Below, one piece after another: positions 30,732 through 40,395 of a DNA stretch of 64,000 nt. A program made the translations under genes and the position numbers. The number at the start of each line of letters is the position of its first letter. Position 1 is the stretch's first letter. The stretch spans positions 496,001 to 560,000 of the forward strand of contig NZ_JAGIAM010000003.1 of NCBI RefSeq assembly GCF_017744835.1, in the 5' to 3' direction. The notes below the pieces were generated by a model. That model saw only the letters and a program-made list of their open reading frames with translations. It was not told the origin of the DNA and ran no database searches. Source of the DNA: Sphingomonas sp. GTDB taxonomy: Bacteria; Pseudomonadota; Alphaproteobacteria; Sphingomonadales; Sphingomonadaceae.

Positions 30732-32516
30732 TCAGCCGGGCGAGCTTTCCGCCTCGCCCAGCCGCGTCCGGCGCAACCGCGGCTCGCGCTCGAGGCCCGC
30801 GGCTTCCTTGATCGACTTGCGCATCTCGTCGCGCTTCTCGTGGATCGAAGCGATCACCGGGCCCACCGCCATGCCGACGTCGACCAGCACGGCCTCCGAG
30901 AGCTGGAGCGAGCTTTCGAGCGTCTCCGGCACGGCGTCGCTCGCGCCCGCCTTGTAGAGCTCGGCGGCGTGCGCGGCGTCGCGGGCGCGGGCGATGATCG
31001 GCAAATTCGGCACCCAGCCGCGCACCCGCCGCGTCAGCCGCACGGTGAGCACCGGATCATCCATGGTCAGCACCAGCGCCCTGGCATGGCCCAGCTTGAG
31101 CTGGTCGACGAGTTCGGTGCGAGTCACGTCGCCGAACAGGACGGTGTAGCCGTCGCGGCGGGCGGCGTTGACGTTGTCGATATCGGCGTCCACGCCGAGA
31201 TAGGGCTGACCGTGGCGTCGCAGCATGTCCGCGACGGTGCGGCCGACGCGGCCGAAGCCGAGGATCACCGTGCCGTGGCTCAGCTGGCCGGGATCGGTGG
31301 CGGGGGGATCGTCCTTCTCCTGCGCCTCGATCAAGCGGGAGGCGAACTGGCCGACCTTGGCGAGCACCGGCGTGGCGGTGAGGCCGATCGCAGTCACGGC
31401 GGTCCAGAAGGCTGTGGTAGCGGGGGAGATCAGCGCCGCCGTGCCCGCGACACCGAGCACGATCAGCGTGGTCTCCGACGGGCTGGCCATCAGCACGCCG
31501 GTCTCCGCCGCGGTGCCGGTGCGCGCGCCCGAGAGCTTGAGCAACCCGGTGGTGACGGCGACCTTGACCACCATCACCATCACGGTCGCGCCCAGCAGCA
31601 TCGGCCAATTGGTGGCGAGGAAGCCGAGCTCGAGGCGCATGCCGACGGTGATCAGGAAGACGCCGAGCGCGAGGCCCTTGAAGGGGGCGGTGATCGCCTC
31701 GACGGCGCCGTGATATTCGGTCTCGGCGATCAGCAGCCCCGCGATCAGCGCGCCGACGATCGGCGACAGGCCGGCGGCGGCGGTGGCGAGGCTCGCGACG
31801 ATCACGACGAGCAGGCTGGCGGCGAGGAACAGCTCGGGGCTCTTGGTGCGTGCGGCCTGGGCGAACATGCGCGGCAGCAGCAGCCGCCCGCCGAGGAAGA
31901 GCGCGGCGACCGTGGCGACGCCCATCGCCAGCGTCACGAACAGGTTGGTGAGCCCCGCCACGCCGGGTGCGGGCGACATGGCGCCGAGCATGAAGATGAT
32001 CGGGACCAGCGCGAGATCCTCGAACAGCAGCATGGCGAAGGCAGCGCGGCCGACGGCGCTGGTGGTGCCGGCGATCGGGAGCACCAGCGCCGTGGAGGAA
32101 AGCGCGAGCGCCAGCCCGAGGCCGATCGCCCCTGCGGTGCTCAGCCCCGTCAGGTAGAGCAGCGCGGCGAGGATGAGCCCGGACGAGGCCAGCTCGGCCG
32201 CGCCCAGGCCGAACACCAGCCTGCGCATCGCCCAGAGTCGCCGGAACGAGAGCTCGAGGCCGATCGAAAAGAGCAGCAGCACGATGCCGAGCTCGGCAAA
32301 CGGCTCGATCGCATGCGGGTCGGAGATGGTGACGTAGAAGAGCCAGGGATGCTGGCCGACGAGGGCGCCGAGCGCGCGGGGGCCGACCAGCGCGCCCACC
32401 AGGATGAACCCGATGACCGGGCTGATCCTGAAGCGCGCGAACGCCGGGATCACGAGCCCCGCCGCACCGAGGATCACCAGCGCATCGCTGAAGCCGCTGT
32501 TCTGCAGGCTCAGCAT
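30732..32516 (-). CDS. CPA2 family monovalent cation:proton antiporter with RCK (TrkA-N) domain, KefB/YbaL-like
   Basis: Polytopic; PVIGFILVGALVGPRALG; GTVILGFGRVGRTVADMLRRHGQPYLGVDADIDNVNAARRDGYTVLFGDVTRTELV. Confidence 0.93.
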   Translation of the reverse strand: MLSLQNSGFSDALVILGAAGLVIPAFARFRISPVIGFILVGALVGPRALGALVGQHPWLFYVTISDPHAIEPFAELGIVLLLFSIGLELSFRRLWAMRRLVFGLGAAELASSGLILAALLYLTGLSTAGAIGLGLALALSSTALVLPIAGTTSAVGRAAFAMLLFEDLALVPIIFMLGAMSPAPGVAGLTNLFVTLAMGVATVAALFLGGRLLLPRMFAQAARTKSPELFLAASLLVVIVASLATAAAGLSPIVGALIAGLLIAETEYHGAVEAITAPFKGLALGVFLITVGMRLELGFLATNWPMLLGATVMVMVVKVAVTTGLLKLSGARTGTAAETGVLMASPSETTLIVLGVAGTAALISPATTAFWTAVTAIGLTATPVLAKVGQFASRLIEAQEKDDPPATDPGQLSHGTVILGFGRVGRTVADMLRRHGQPYLGVDADIDNVNAARRDGYTVLFGDVTRTELVDQLKLGHARALVLTMDDPVLTVRLTRRVRGWVPNLPIIARARDAAHAAELYKAGASDAVPETLESSLQLSEAVLVDVGMAVGPVIASIHEKRDEMRKSIKEAAGLEREPRLRRTRLGEAESSPG

Positions 32517-32745
32517 GCGCGGCCCAGCGGGTTACAAGAACCGAGGCCGGAGCCAGCGCGTCCAGCGCTCGACCTTCTTCGGAAATTTACAAACGAGAGG
32601 AGCATGCCAGCCATCATCCCCGAACGGCAGCACGGGCGCCCCCTTTTTGCAAGGCGGGGCGGTCAGGTTTCTTGCCAGCTGCCCTCGAATAGCGCCGCGC
32701 TCGCGAGGAGACCGCGACTTGCCAGATGAGTCGCGCGCCGGAGTG

Positions 32746-32956
32746 ATGCGTAATTTATTACGTATGCGTAACTAATCTTAAGATGTGCGTCGCCATTGAC
32801 ATCAGCTAACAGAGCATGCCCCGCATATGTATGAAACTATAGTTCCATATGTTTGCCAATGCACTGATACGTGTTCTTGTGAGCCTACTGTAACATGCCA
32901 TGTAGCATTTTTGCTACAGGCCAAATGAAAGGTAAATAGAGCAAGCAATGCTTGCT
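32746..32956. promoter_or_regulatory. AT-rich intergenic region with multiple dyad symmetries upstream of TonB-dependent receptor
   Basis: CGTAATTTATTACG (32749-32762); TATGAAACTATAGTTCCATA (32830-32849, one mismatch pair); TGTAGCA-TTTT-TGCTACA (32901-32918); AGCAAGCA-A-TGCTTGCT (32940-32956); direct ATGCGTAA repeats at 32746 and 32764. Confidence 0.5.
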
Positions 32957-33095
32957 TTACAGCTTCCTGCGGGCGGCTCAATCTTTTGGAGCCACCATGC
33001 GCAGGCGTTGCGGGTAGGCAACGAGCTGCGAGTGGAAAACAGCCTCGGCGGCGTCACGCGACCTCGGACGAGGCAGCAGCAGCGAGGAAAGAGAC

Positions 33096-36000
33096 GTGAG
33101 CAGCAGCATCCACTTCGTGGGCAAGGTCGCCTTGCTGGCCACCGCCGCGCCCCTGTCGATCGCCTTGGCGGTTCCCGCCTATGGTCAGGACACCAGCGCC
33201 CGGGATCCCGCGGCGCCGACGACGGCCCCCGCCCAGACGGAGCCCGCGCCCGCGGACACACAGGACCAAGGAGCAACCGCGGCGCAAGCGGAAGAGGGCG
33301 GCGAGATCGTCGTGACCGGCACGCTGTTCCGCACCCGGGCCGCGACACCGTCGCCGGTGACGGTGCTCAATGCCGAGACGCTCGACCAGCGCGGCATCAA
33401 CACCACGCAGGAAGCGATCCAGCGGCTCGCCTCTAACAATGGTCCCGCGCTCACCAACTCCTTCTCGGCGAATGGCGCGTTTGCGGCCGGCGCCTCCGCG
33501 GTGTCGCTACGCGGGCTCAGCACCAATTCGACGCTGGTGCTCTTCGATGGGCTGCGCGCGTCCTATTATCCGCTCGCTGACGATGCGACGCGCAACTTCG
33601 TCGATCTCAACACCATCCCCGACGACATCGTCGACCGCATCGAAGTGCTGCGCGACGGCGCTTCGTCGACCTATGGCGCGGATGCCATCGCGGGCGTGGT
33701 CAACGTGATCACCAAGAAGGAGATCAAGGGGATCAGCGGACGTGCCGAGGTGGGGATCACCGAGCGCGGCGACGGCGCCAACCACCGGTTCAGCCTGACT
33801 GGCGGCTTCGGCGATCTGAGTGAGCAAGGCTTCAACGCCTATCTCAGCGGCTTCTACTACCACCAGGAAGCGCTCTACAATCGTGAGCGGCCCTATCCCT
33901 ACAACTCGCAGAACCAGTCGGGGATCTGCCGCGACGGCGTGTGCGGGCCGTCGATCGGACCAAACGGGGGCTCGATCAATCCGTCGACCGGCGGCTTCTC
34001 GGGCTTTTCGACGGGAACCGATTCCAGTCTGTTCGCGACGACCTTCTTCGTCGCGCCCGCGGGCCCGGACAATGCGGCCGAGACCGGGCGCTATCAGTTC
34101 CTCAATCCGGCCGCGGGCTGCATCACCGGTGAGACGCCCTATACGCTCACCGACGCCGAGTTCGCCGCCGATCCGCGCGCGCCCCGCACCGTCTGCCAGG
34201 GTGATCTGGTGACGCAATATGGCGTGATCTCGCCGGAGATTACGCGCTGGGGCGGGTCGTTCCGCGCTACCGGCCGGATCAGCGACGACATCGAGGCCTA
34301 TTTCGAAGGCAATTTCCTGCAGAGCAACGTGAGTTTCAACGGCCTGCCGGCGAGCATCCGCCGGAACGGCCCGACCGGCATCGACTTCCCGCGCTTCAGC
34401 ACCGCGGCGCCGGCCGGGGGCGCGAATGCGGTCGGGTCGTTCATCCTGGCGCTGCCGGTCTATGTCTGTCCACTCATCAACAATCTGCCGGACCCGAACT
34501 GCAACGCGGCGAATCCGAACGCCAGGCTCAATCCGAACAATCCCTTCGCCGGCCAAGGGCAGGTGGCGCGCATCCTCGGGCGGCTTCCGAACATTCAGGA
34601 ATATAACGAGACGCGCAGCCGCACGTATCGCGCGGCGGGTGGGGTTTCCGGCTCCTTCGCGGATGACTGGAACTTCTCGATCGAAGGCGTTGCGATGCGT
34701 ACCGATCTGACGCGGATCCAGAACGGCTATGTCTACATCCAGAACCTGCTCAACGTAGTCGCCGACGGCCGCTACAATTTCGTCAATCCGTTTGCCAACA
34801 CCCAAGAAACGCTGGATTATCTCTCGCCGGACAATATCAACGAATCCCGGTCCGAGCTGTATGCGATCGATGCCAGCGTGGCTGGCAAGCTGTTCGATCT
34901 TCCGGGCGGTCCGCTGGAGATCGGCGTCGGCGGGGCGCTGCGCTGGGAGTCGATCAATGCGCCCAGCGCCAATCCGGACTCCAACGGTCCGACGCAGCGT
35001 TATTTCGTCCTGAACGCGTTCGGCACCAGCGGCAGCCGCAGCGTCCGCTCGGCCTATGCCGAGCTCAAGGCGCCGATCATTCGTGCGCTCGAGGTGAATC
35101 TCTCGGGACGCTACGACAGCTATTCGAGCGGGCAGGACGCCTTTTCGCCCAAGGTGGGTGTGAAGTTCACGCCGATCGACCAGCTGGTGATCCGCGGCAC
35201 CTGGTCGCGCGGCTTCCGCATACCGAGCTTCGCCGAAGCGAATGCCATTCCGACCACCGGCTTCGTGACCGCGACGCAGTCGCTCTTCAACGACACGTTC
35301 CTGGCGCAGTACAATTGCTCGCTGGCGACATTCAACACCTGCCCGACCTACATCCGCACCGCGAGCTACGGCCAGACGACGCTGGCCAGCCCGGACCTCG
35401 AGCCCGAACGTTCGACCAGCTATACCGCGGGCGTGCTGTTCGAGCCGATCCGGAACCTGAGCTTCACGGTCGACTACTACAACATCAAGAAGACCGGTGC
35501 GATCACCACCCCGAGCAACCGCCCGGCGCTGCTCGCCTATTATCAGGGCCAACCGATCCCGCCGGGATTCAACGTGATCCCCGACTCGCCCGATCCCAAC
35601 TTCCCGAACGCGCGTCCGCGGGTTGCGTTCGTGCAGTCGCAGTTGATCAACGCCAACACGATCCGCGCCGAAGGGCTCGATTTCGGGGCGCGGGTGCAAG
35701 TCGACCTGTCGCCCTCGGTCCGCTTCATCTCTGCGCTCGAGGCGAGCTGGATCATCAACCTTGAGACCGAGTTCCCGGACGGGACGGTCGAATCCTACGA
35801 AGGCACGCTCGGCAACTTCAACCTGACCGCAGGGTCGGGCACGCCCGAGTGGCGCGGAAGCTGGCAGAACACGCTCGAGTGGGACAAGCTGACGCTGACC
35901 GCCACTGCCGATTTCTTCGGCGGCTACAATCTCTCGGCGGCCGACCAGGGCACCGAACCGGGCGACTGCGGCATGCTGTCCGAGCAATTCGTGGCGTGCG

Positions 36001-36206
36001 ACGTACCGGACTATATCACCGTCGACCTGTCGGCGAGCTACAAGGTCGCCGACAAGTTCACGATCTACATGAACGTGCTCAACCTGTTCGATAACCTGCC
36101 GCCGATCGATCCGATCACTTACGGTGCGAACAACTATAACCCCGTCCAGGGCGGCACGGGCATTTTCGGTCGGTCATTCCGCGTCGGCACGAAGTTCAAC
36201 TTCTAG
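33096..36206 (+). CDS. TonB-dependent receptor (1036 aa)
   Basis: Signal peptide; EIVVTGTLFRTRAATPSPVTVLNAETLDQRGINTTQEAIQRL...SLRGLSTNSTLVLFDGLR...IEVLRDGASSTYGADAIAGVVNVITKKE; GTG start with GAGGAAAG ribosome-binding site. Confidence 0.95.
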   Translation: MSSSIHFVGKVALLATAAPLSIALAVPAYGQDTSARDPAAPTTAPAQTEPAPADTQDQGATAAQAEEGGEIVVTGTLFRTRAATPSPVTVLNAETLDQRGINTTQEAIQRLASNNGPALTNSFSANGAFAAGASAVSLRGLSTNSTLVLFDGLRASYYPLADDATRNFVDLNTIPDDIVDRIEVLRDGASSTYGADAIAGVVNVITKKEIKGISGRAEVGITERGDGANHRFSLTGGFGDLSEQGFNAYLSGFYYHQEALYNRERPYPYNSQNQSGICRDGVCGPSIGPNGGSINPSTGGFSGFSTGTDSSLFATTFFVAPAGPDNAAETGRYQFLNPAAGCITGETPYTLTDAEFAADPRAPRTVCQGDLVTQYGVISPEITRWGGSFRATGRISDDIEAYFEGNFLQSNVSFNGLPASIRRNGPTGIDFPRFSTAAPAGGANAVGSFILALPVYVCPLINNLPDPNCNAANPNARLNPNNPFAGQGQVARILGRLPNIQEYNETRSRTYRAAGGVSGSFADDWNFSIEGVAMRTDLTRIQNGYVYIQNLLNVVADGRYNFVNPFANTQETLDYLSPDNINESRSELYAIDASVAGKLFDLPGGPLEIGVGGALRWESINAPSANPDSNGPTQRYFVLNAFGTSGSRSVRSAYAELKAPIIRALEVNLSGRYDSYSSGQDAFSPKVGVKFTPIDQLVIRGTWSRGFRIPSFAEANAIPTTGFVTATQSLFNDTFLAQYNCSLATFNTCPTYIRTASYGQTTLASPDLEPERSTSYTAGVLFEPIRNLSFTVDYYNIKKTGAITTPSNRPALLAYYQGQPIPPGFNVIPDSPDPNFPNARPRVAFVQSQLINANTIRAEGLDFGARVQVDLSPSVRFISALEASWIINLETEFPDGTVESYEGTLGNFNLTAGSGTPEWRGSWQNTLEWDKLTLTATADFFGGYNLSAADQGTEPGDCGMLSEQFVACDVPDYITVDLSASYKVADKFTIYMNVLNLFDNLPPIDPITYGANNYNPVQGGTGIFGRSFRVGTKFNF

Positions 36207-36216
36207 GCAAAGCAAA

Positions 36217-36240
36217 AGGGGGAGCGTTTCCGCTCCCCCT
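36217..36240. terminator. Bidirectional hairpin between convergent TonB receptor and icd
   Basis: AGGGGGAGCG-TTTC-CGCTCCCCCT perfect 10-bp stem followed by CTCGTTCTTC. Confidence 0.75.
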
Positions 36241-36266
36241 CTCGTTCTTCGGTTCAGCCGGCTGGC

Positions 36267-37487
36267 TTACTGCCAGCTGCCCATCGCGGTCTCGAGGTTG
36301 ACGCGGATCGCCTCGAAGAACTGCTCGGTGGTCATCCAGGCCTGGTCCGGTCCGATCAGCAGCGCGAGGTCCTTGGTCATCTTGCCGCTCTCGACGGTCT
36401 CGATGCAGACCTTCTCGAGCGTCTCGGCGAAGCGAGTCACCTCGGGGGTGTTGTCGAACTTGCCGCGATACTTGAGGCCGCCGGTCCAGGCGAAGATCGA
36501 CGCGATCGGGTTGGTCGAGGTCGCCTTGCCCTGCTGGTGCTGGCGATAGTGGCGCGTGACGGTGCCGTGCGCCGCCTCGGCCTCGATCGTCTTGCCGTCC
36601 GGAGTCATCAGCACCGACGTCATCAGGCCCAGCGAGCCGAAGCCCTGGGCGACCTGGTCCGACTGGACGTCGCCGTCATAGTTCTTGCAGGCCCACACGA
36701 ACTCGCCGTGCCACTTGAGCGCCGAGGCGACCATGTCGTCGATCAGGCGGTGCTCGTAGACGATGCCCGCGGCCTGGAACTGGTCCTTGAACTCGGTCTC
36801 GAACACTTCGGCGAAGATGTCCTTGAAGCGGCCGTCATAGCCCTTGAGGATCGTGTTCTTGGTCGAGAGGTAAAGCGGCCAGCCGCGGCCGAGCGCATAA
36901 TTCATGCTGGCATGGGCGAAGTCGCGGATCGACTCGTCGAGATTGTACATGCCCATCGCGACGCCGGCGGCGGGGAAGTCGAACACGTCGTGCTCGATCA
37001 CGTCGCCATTCTCGCCTTCCCACTTCATCGTCAGCTTGCCCTTGCCGGGCACCTTGAAGTCGGTGGCCTTGTACTGGTCGCCGAAGGCATGGCGACCGAC
37101 GACGATCGGCTTGGTCCAGCCCGGGATCAGGCGCGGCACGTTAGAGATCACGATCGGCTCGCGGAAGATCACGCCGCCGAGGATGTTGCGGATCGTGCCG
37201 TTGGGCGACTTCCACATCTTCTTGAGGCCGAATTCCTCGACGCGCGCCTCGTCCGGAGTGATCGTCGCGCACTTCACGCCCACGCCATATTGCTTGATCG
37301 CGTTGGCCGAATCGATCGTGATCTGGTCGTTGGTCTCGTCGCGCTTCTCGACGCCGAGGTCGTAATATTTCAGGTCGATGTCGAGATAGGGGAGGATCAG
37401 GCGCTCGCGGATCCACTGCCAGATGATCCGCGTCATCTCGTCGCCGTCGATCTCCACGACCGGCGTTGCAACCTTGATCTTCGCCAT
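36267..37487 (-). CDS. icd: NADP-dependent isocitrate dehydrogenase
   Basis: [57 protein letters not shown]...[37 protein letters not shown]. Confidence 0.98.
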   Translation of the reverse strand: MAKIKVATPVVEIDGDEMTRIIWQWIRERLILPYLDIDLKYYDLGVEKRDETNDQITIDSANAIKQYGVGVKCATITPDEARVEEFGLKKMWKSPNGTIRNILGGVIFREPIVISNVPRLIPGWTKPIVVGRHAFGDQYKATDFKVPGKGKLTMKWEGENGDVIEHDVFDFPAAGVAMGMYNLDESIRDFAHASMNYALGRGWPLYLSTKNTILKGYDGRFKDIFAEVFETEFKDQFQAAGIVYEHRLIDDMVASALKWHGEFVWACKNYDGDVQSDQVAQGFGSLGLMTSVLMTPDGKTIEAEAAHGTVTRHYRQHQQGKATSTNPIASIFAWTGGLKYRGKFDNTPEVTRFAETLEKVCIETVESGKMTKDLALLIGPDQAWMTTEQFFEAIRVNLETAMGSWQ

Positions 37488-37564
37488 GTGCTCGCTTCCT
37501 GTTTTATGGGTTTGGGCGAGCGTCTAGGAGGATGGGGAAGGGGGATCAAGCCGATCCCGCGCAA

Positions 37565-38182
37565 TCACTCCTTCCAGGCCCACCAGAGCTGGGCGGGGGG
37601 CAGGTTCCACCATTCGACCGCATGGTCGATGTGATTCCAGTGCGGGGTGAGGAAGTTCTTCACCTTGGGATTGTACTGGTAGACGAGGAATGCGCCGCCG
37701 GGGCGCAGCACCTCTTGCGTGGCCTTGGCGATCTGGTCGCCCACGCCCGGAGGAAGCGTCGAAAAGGGCAGGCCCGAGGCGATAAAGTCCGCCTGCTCGA
37801 AGCCATGTTCGCGGACGATCTTCTGCACATCGGCAGCCGAACCGTTGACCGCGATGAAGCGCGGATCGTCGATCGTGGCGCTGAGATAGTCTATGAAGTC
37901 GGGATTGGTGTCGATCACGATCAGCTTCGCGTCGGGCGCGAGGCGCTCGAGGATCGGGCGCGTGAAGGTGCCGACTCCCGGGCCATATTCGACGAACAGT
38001 TTGCAGTTGGCCCAATCGACCGGCTTCAGCATGTGCCGCACCAGCGCCTGCGACGACGAGGCGACGGCGCCGACCATTACGGGGTGCTTGAAGAAGCCCT
38101 TCAAGAACATCAGCCAGGGCGAAGGCACATGCGCTCCGCGGGCACGGGTGCGGCGCTTGGCCTCTGCGGTGGATGCGGGCAT
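37565..38182 (-). CDS. Phospholipid N-methyltransferase-like SAM methyltransferase (PmtA-like)
   Basis: FLKGFFKHPVMVGAVASSSQALVRHMLKPVDWANCKLFVEYGPGVGTFTRPILERLAPDAKLIVIDTNPDFIDYL; adjacent to psd-pssA. Confidence 0.8.
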   Translation of the reverse strand: MPASTAEAKRRTRARGAHVPSPWLMFLKGFFKHPVMVGAVASSSQALVRHMLKPVDWANCKLFVEYGPGVGTFTRPILERLAPDAKLIVIDTNPDFIDYLSATIDDPRFIAVNGSAADVQKIVREHGFEQADFIASGLPFSTLPPGVGDQIAKATQEVLRPGGAFLVYQYNPKVKNFLTPHWNHIDHAVEWWNLPPAQLWWAWKE

Positions 38183-38420
38183 GCTAATCCTTCGAGTAAA
38201 ATGGCGGTCGTGAACCGCGCCTGCGCAAAAATCCGGCCGGATTCAAGCGCCCCAACGATATCCGTCCGAACGCAAGACGCGCTGAATCGGGCTCGGCAGG
38301 TCCAATATACGAGCCACGGCCTTTCCTCAAACGCTATGTGTTAGGCGGATAGGACAGTGGCGGCGGGCGCGATGAATGCCGGTCTAGGAAAGTCGCGGCG
38401 ACGCGGCTAAACCCCCGCGC

Positions 38421-39149
38421 ATGGCATCGCTCGACAAGCCTCCCGTCGTCACTTCCACGGTGAAGTGGCGCTTTCCGGACATTCACCCCGAAGGACGCAA
38501 ATATGTGCTCATCGCAGCCGCGATCGCGCTGCTGAGCTTGTTCGTCTGGGATTTCATCACCTGGCCGCTCGTGTTCCTGACACTGGGCGTGGCGGCCTTC
38601 TTCCGCGACCCCGTGCGCGTCACGCCGCAGGGCGAGGGGCTGATCGTCTCGCCCGCCGACGGCCTGATCACGATGATCGAGCGCGTGCCGCTGCCGCCCG
38701 AGCTCACCGGGCCGCACGCGCTGGGCGACGCGCCGATGGTGCGCGTATCGGTGTTCATGAGCGTGTTCGACGTCCATGTGAACCGCACGCCGATCACCGG
38801 CACGATCAAGCACGTGATCTACATTTCCGGCAAGTTCATGAACGCCGACTTCGACAAGGCGAGCGACGAGAACGAGCGCCAGCACATCGTGGTCGAGGAC
38901 CGCGACGGGCTGCGCATCGGCTTCACGCAGATCGCCGGGCTGGTCGCGCGGCGCATCGTCGCCTTCGTCAAGTCGGGCGACATGGTCGTGGCCGGGCAGC
39001 GCGTCGGTCTGATCCGCTTCGGCAGCCGCGTCGACGTGTTCATTCCTGAGGATTATGCCTGCCAGGTGGCGCTCGGCCAGCGCGCGATTGCCGGCGAGAC
39101 CATCCTGGCGCGCAAGGGCGGCACCGCCGCGACCGGGATCTCGCAATGA
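38421..39149 (+). CDS. psd: Phosphatidylserine decarboxylase
   Basis: [24 protein letters not shown]...[17 protein letters not shown]...[15 protein letters not shown] (GS cleavage motif). Confidence 0.95.
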   Translation: MASLDKPPVVTSTVKWRFPDIHPEGRKYVLIAAAIALLSLFVWDFITWPLVFLTLGVAAFFRDPVRVTPQGEGLIVSPADGLITMIERVPLPPELTGPHALGDAPMVRVSVFMSVFDVHVNRTPITGTIKHVIYISGKFMNADFDKASDENERQHIVVEDRDGLRIGFTQIAGLVARRIVAFVKSGDMVVAGQRVGLIRFGSRVDVFIPEDYACQVALGQRAIAGETILARKGGTAATGISQ

Positions 39150-39934
39150 GGCCGCCGCGGCGCGAGCGGGGAATCCCGCTTCGCGCGGTGCTTCCGAACA
39201 CCGTCACGGCGCTCGCGCTCTGCTCGGGCCTGACGTCGATCCGCTTCGCGATGCTCGGCAAATGGGAGCTGGCGGTGCTGATGGTGCTGCTCGCCGCCGT
39301 GCTCGACGGCGTCGACGGCCGGATCGCGCGATGGGTTCGTGCGGAGAGCCGCTTCGGCGCCGAGCTCGACAGCCTTTCCGACGCGATCTCCTTCGGCGTC
39401 GCACCGGCGCTGATCCTCTACCTCTGGTCTCTCAACGAGTTGGGCAGCTTCGGCTGGATGATCGCGCTGCTGCTCGCGCTGTTCTGCGCGCTGCGCCTCG
39501 CGCGGTTCAACGCCAACATCGACCGCGAGCACCAGCCGCACAAATCGGCAGGCTTCCTGACCGGTGTGCCGGCGCCGGCGGGCGCAGTGCTCGCGCTCAC
39601 GCCCCTGTTCCTGTGGCTGTGGATCGACCTGCCGCAGTTCCGCGCACCGCTGATGATCGCGCCCTGGACCGCCTTCGTCGCGGTGTTGATGATCTCGAGC
39701 ATCGCAACGTTCGCGCCGACGGTCCGGCTGCGGCAACGGATCCGATTCGAGGCCGTGGCGATGCTGGTGGTGCTGGTGGCGGCGCTGGTCTCCGCGCCTT
39801 GGCCGACGCTGGCGCTGCTCGCCTTCGCCTATCTGGCCATGATCCCGTTCAGCGTGCGCAGCTATCGCCGCGTCAGGCGGCTGCGCGCAGCGGCAGACGT
39901 GCAGGCATCCGGGCTGGGACCGCACGCACCGTAA
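39146..39934 (+). CDS. pssA: CDP-diacylglycerol--serine O-phosphatidyltransferase
   Basis: [20 protein letters not shown]...[36 protein letters not shown] (CDP-alcohol phosphotransferase motif). Confidence 0.95.
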   Translation: MRPPRRERGIPLRAVLPNTVTALALCSGLTSIRFAMLGKWELAVLMVLLAAVLDGVDGRIARWVRAESRFGAELDSLSDAISFGVAPALILYLWSLNELGSFGWMIALLLALFCALRLARFNANIDREHQPHKSAGFLTGVPAPAGAVLALTPLFLWLWIDLPQFRAPLMIAPWTAFVAVLMISSIATFAPTVRLRQRIRFEAVAMLVVLVAALVSAPWPTLALLAFAYLAMIPFSVRSYRRVRRLRAAADVQASGLGPHAP

Positions 39935-40088
39935 GCCGGGCGAGGCGCGGCGGAAGCGCCGGAAGCGTGGAGGCGGGGCGGACGAGCTCGGCGAAGCGGT
40001 GGAGCTGGGGGCGAATGCTTACGAACATCGCGCATATGGAAAGCGTGAAGGCGGCGGCGAAGAGCAGCAGAACAGCAAATCCAATCAT
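39873..40088 (-). CDS. Small (71 aa) single-pass membrane protein, candidate SOS-regulated
   Basis: MIGFAVLLLFAAAFTLSICAMFVSIRPQLHRFAELVRPAS...; one N-terminal hydrophobic segment; ribosome-binding site GGGAG 6 nt before ATG; preceded by promoter-like sequence with LexA-type boxes; 3' end overlaps pssA antisense. Confidence 0.6.
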   Translation of the reverse strand: MIGFAVLLLFAAAFTLSICAMFVSIRPQLHRFAELVRPASTLPALPPRLARLTVRAVPARMPARLPLRAAA

Positions 40089-40176
40089 CACTCGCTCCCA
40101 ATTCGCTGGGCGGTAGAATCACAGGATTCTCAACCGCTTGGCTCTATCGGACGTTCCTTGTCCGCGTTCTGGACGC

Positions 40177-40226
40177 TGTATGTTCCACGAACGTTCCGCT
40201 GTCAAGCGCATGTTCCGCGATTGTTC
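40177..40226 (-). promoter_or_regulatory. Minus-strand promoter with two GTTC-N7-GTTC (LexA-box-like) repeats
   Basis: GTTC-CACGAAC-GTTC at 40182-40196 and GTTC-CGCGATT-GTTC at 40212-40226; -35 TTGACA (complement of 40200-40205), 17-nt spacer, -10 CATACA (complement of 40177-40182). Confidence 0.65.
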
Positions 40227-40395
40227 CGCCTCCTCCGAGGCGCGGCTGGAAAATCGCGGCCCGGCCACCTACTTGCGCATCGTGGCGCGCTCGGCTAAGG
40301 GCGCCGCCTCAACCCGCATGGGAAGCATCATAAACCGGTGCCGCGAAACCGCGGTCACTCGCTTCCCAGAGGCTCAACCGGAAGGAGTTATCCCT

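Noticed and set aside
33507-35987. 826-aa minus-strand ORF across the second TonB receptor
   Set aside because: Antisense shadow ORF of a clear TonB-dependent receptor
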